A DNA stretch of 64,000 nucleotides from CAZYHS01 sp964647545 (GTDB lineage Bacteria; UBA10199; GCA-002796325; 1-14-0-20-49-13): the NCBI GenBank assembly GCA_964647545.1, contig CAZYHS010000003.1, positions 1 through 64,000 of the forward strand. The letters are read 5' to 3'. Under the pieces are notes generated by a model. That model made no database searches and was not told the DNA's origin. It saw only the letters and a program-made list of their open reading frames with translations. A program made the translations under genes and the position numbers. Shown here in pieces: positions 62,121 to 64,000 of this stretch; the stretch's first letter is position 1, and the number at the start of each line of letters is the position of its first letter.

Positions 62121-64000
62121 AATGGTTCGCATTAGTACTTGTTTGCGTGTGTGTCGTGGCGCTTGTGGCATGCAAAAAGAGGGGTGATAAAGCCGCTTCG
62201 CCGGATGTGAAGGAGTCCTCTTCAGGTGGAGTGGAGATCACGATAAAAGCCGCCGATATGTCGGCTGAAAATTATCGCAAACTTTTTAACGAAGTTGCCG
62301 GCGCCCTTTACGGGTTTCAGTGGATTGGCGATTTTACAAATCCATCGCAGATCGACTTCGATAAAAATGAGCTTTATGTCCCGCAGGCTCTTCGCGCGCA
62401 ATTCGGACTTACAGGCGATTCGATATCGCAGACTGTCGCCTTGATGACCGCGATCGAAAACGTCAAAAAGGGTGTCGAAGAAAAGCGTAAGGCAAGTGTC
62501 GCATCGACGCTTGCGGCACAACGTGAAATTCATCAGTGGTTCGATTTGGGCAAGCTTTCCGAAGCAAACCAGAAAGCCTCGCGCTATCTTATCGAGGCAG
62601 GTTACTGGATGCACGAACTCTACAAGCTACAGTTGGATAAAAATTATGAAGCTACACAAACTTCGATCTATGCCTCAGGCGACATCAATTCGATAAGACT
62701 CTTCGAACGCAACGCGGGGGCATTTTGCGGGCGCTACGGCGACGCTGCAACTTGCGCGTTGCTTCCCGATTTTTCGGTTCCGTCGATAGGCGCCATCATG
62801 TGGCCCGACGATATGAACGAAAAAGATTTTGAAAAGATCAAAGCGAGCTCAAAAGATCCTTCGAAAGACCCGCTGTTGAGCCCCTTTACGGTCGTAGAAA
62901 AAGATGAAAAAGGAAATTTCAAAGCTGTTCCTTACGCGAAATTTGCCCCCTTCCAGCAGAAGATGGAAAAAATTGCGTCGCTCTTTGAACAGGCGAGTGA
63001 AGTTGACGGGATAGACCCGACCTTTGCAAAGCAGTTAAAGCTTCAGGCCGCGGCCTTTAGAAGCGACAGCGATCGCCCCTATTTCGAAAGTGACGAGGCT
63101 TGGGGTGCTACAAAGGGAGAGCTTGAACTGACCGCAGGCCCCTACGAAAGCTATGAAGACCATTTCGGCACGAAGGCGTTTTTCGAATTCATGCTCGGCG
63201 CGGAAGAAAAAGAGGCAACGGAAGTCATTAACAAGTTCATTCCTGTGCTGCCTACGATAGAACAGCAGTTTGCGTCTCTTGTCGGGCCGGAACTTTACAA
63301 ACCGCGCGAACTGGGAGTAATGCCGCCGATCCGAGTTGTGCGGGTTATTTCTGGGCTTGGCGAAGTTAAAAAATCCGGCGGTCCGTCGATCGCTTTTAAT
63401 CTTCCCAACATCGGGCCGATGGCGGAACGCGGCACGCCAAAGCGCGTTATCATGGCAAACCATCACGAGGCTAAATTCCCTATCTTGCGCGCGATCGCCG
63501 AAATCGCGATCGTACCCGAGCAGCTTAACGACATCGATGCGCATAGCTTTGTTTTCGATTCGACCTTCCACGAAATTATGCACGGCATAGGCCCGCAGCG
63601 CGAAACCAAAGTTGGAGATTCAACCGTGGCTTTGATGATGGACGAATATTACGACGGACTTGAAGAGGCAAAGGCAAATGTCGGCGGGGTCTGGTCGGCC
63701 AAGTTCCTTGCCGACGCCGGAGTTATCACCCCCGACCAGTTAAGAAAGATTCAAGCGACTTACATCGCAGGTCTATTGCGCATCATGCGTTTCGGCGCGA
63801 AAGAGGCTCATGCGCAGGGTGCCGCTCTTGAGTTTAGCTATATTTTTTCGAAAGGGGGCATCGAGCAGCGCGGCGAACAGTTCGCCGTCAATTATGAAAA
63901 GCTGCAGGATGCTCTGGCGGCTCTTGTTTCCGACATAGGCAAGACCTTGTTAAGTGGTGACAAAGCGGCTGCGAAAGTTCTTCTGGAGGATTTCCCGGCC
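62117..64000 (+). CDS. DPP III (M49)-like zinc-peptidase lipoprotein, 3' end cut by window
   Basis: The frame runs from the ATG at 62117, which overlaps the ssnA stop, to the window end (628 codons seen). It has a lipoprotein signal (VVALVACKK, Cys near residue 16). The zinc motif HEIMH is at residues 485-489 and EEAKAN at 516-521, as in dipeptidyl-peptidase III relatives. This is the five-residue HEXXH form, not the HEXXGH of classical members, and the spacing between motifs is short. GPQRETKVG after the motif is typical of bacterial relatives. GGAGGG gives a strong ribosome site. It may supply amino acids outside the cell; its tie to purines is only by position. Confidence 0.8.
   Translation, partial: MKWFALVLVCVCVVALVACKKRGDKAASPDVKESSSGGVEITIKAADMSAENYRKLFNEVAGALYGFQWIGDFTNPSQIDFDKNELYVPQALRAQFGLTGDSISQTVALMTAIENVKKGVEEKRKASVASTLAAQREIHQWFDLGKLSEANQKASRYLIEAGYWMHELYKLQLDKNYEATQTSIYASGDINSIRLFERNAGAFCGRYGDAATCALLPDFSVPSIGAIMWPDDMNEKDFEKIKASSKDPSKDPLLSPFTVVEKDEKGNFKAVPYAKFAPFQQKMEKIASLFEQASEVDGIDPTFAKQLKLQAAAFRSDSDRPYFESDEAWGATKGELELTAGPYESYEDHFGTKAFFEFMLGAEEKEATEVINKFIPVLPTIEQQFASLVGPELYKPRELGVMPPIRVVRVISGLGEVKKSGGPSIAFNLPNIGPMAERGTPKRVIMANHHEAKFPILRAIAEIAIVPEQLNDIDAHSFVFDSTFHEIMHGIGPQRETKVGDSTVALMMDEYYDGLEEAKANVGGVWSAKFLADAGVITPDQLRKIQATYIAGLLRIMRFGAKEAHAQGAALEFSYIFSKGGIEQRGEQFAVNYEKLQDALAALVSDIGKTLLSGDKAAAKVLLEDFPA

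Overview
The window looks like a chromosomal stretch of a diderm (Gram-negative) bacterium with at least a partly anaerobic life. Support for a diderm envelope comes from lipobox lipoproteins, a CsgG-like outer-membrane pore protein, NagZ and a PBP4-type carboxypeptidase. Support for anaerobic capacity comes from an NAD-linked class 1B dihydroorotate dehydrogenase (PyrD/PyrK), a thiol peroxidase, UbiE/MenG and a ygeW/ygeY/hyuA/ssnA-type purine degradation cluster. Gene content (TPR-amidase, MltD-like transglycosylase, giant Ig/FG-GAP surface protein, 3D-domain protein) recalls deltaproteobacteria-like lineages, but the taxon is an inference with low confidence. Coding density is very high: nearly all intergenic gaps are under 200 bases, many genes overlap by ATGA, and no insertion sequence, prophage or CRISPR array was seen.

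Region by region. 1-5510: the 3' part of a giant surface protein made of Ig/cadherin-like repeats and FG-GAP repeats, with an odd C-terminus. 5537-8784: a CsgG-like/LPP20/FlgT-like envelope set, followed by hpt. 9386-12020: a lamin-tail lipoprotein, then a minus-strand operon of a DUF364-type protein, a membrane protein and a THEP1-like NTPase. This operon is divergent from a purine permease and adenine deaminase pair (12101-15120). 15236-19406: an orphan protein and peptidoglycan genes (nagZ, dacB, lytic transglycosylase). 19462-28056: tyrS, pgsA, a zinc-binding small protein, mutS, amidase, glnD. 28053-34082: mixed membrane and small genes (tandem RDD protein, GlpQ-like, rsmE, Yip1, PhnD-like, zinc ribbon, DUF2934, TSUP). 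34214-47080: housekeeping genes (YchF-like, ftsH, folP, mutL, miaA, eno, rimI, pyrK, pyrD, rluD, pgeF). 47142-50242: dnaK, ubiE and a tRNA-Arg broken by a 100-N gap. 50305-52179: a minus-strand operon of lhgO, SemiSWEET and tpx. 52389-64000: the purine degradation cluster.

Purine metabolism is the theme that ties distant parts together. The permease and Ade bring in purines and turn adenine into hypoxanthine; Hpt salvages hypoxanthine. The right-hand cluster holds a PLP enzyme, HyuA, YgeY, YgeW, a fused PreT-PreA-like flavoenzyme and SsnA, a set like that linked to anaerobic purine/uric acid breakdown. No xanthine dehydrogenase lies in the window. The cluster has unusual details: an Asp in place of a cluster-ligand Cys in the fused flavoenzyme, a palindromic repeat between the first two genes, an intrinsic terminator after ygeW that sits inside a convergent 3D-domain gene, and a zinc-peptidase lipoprotein coupled to ssnA.
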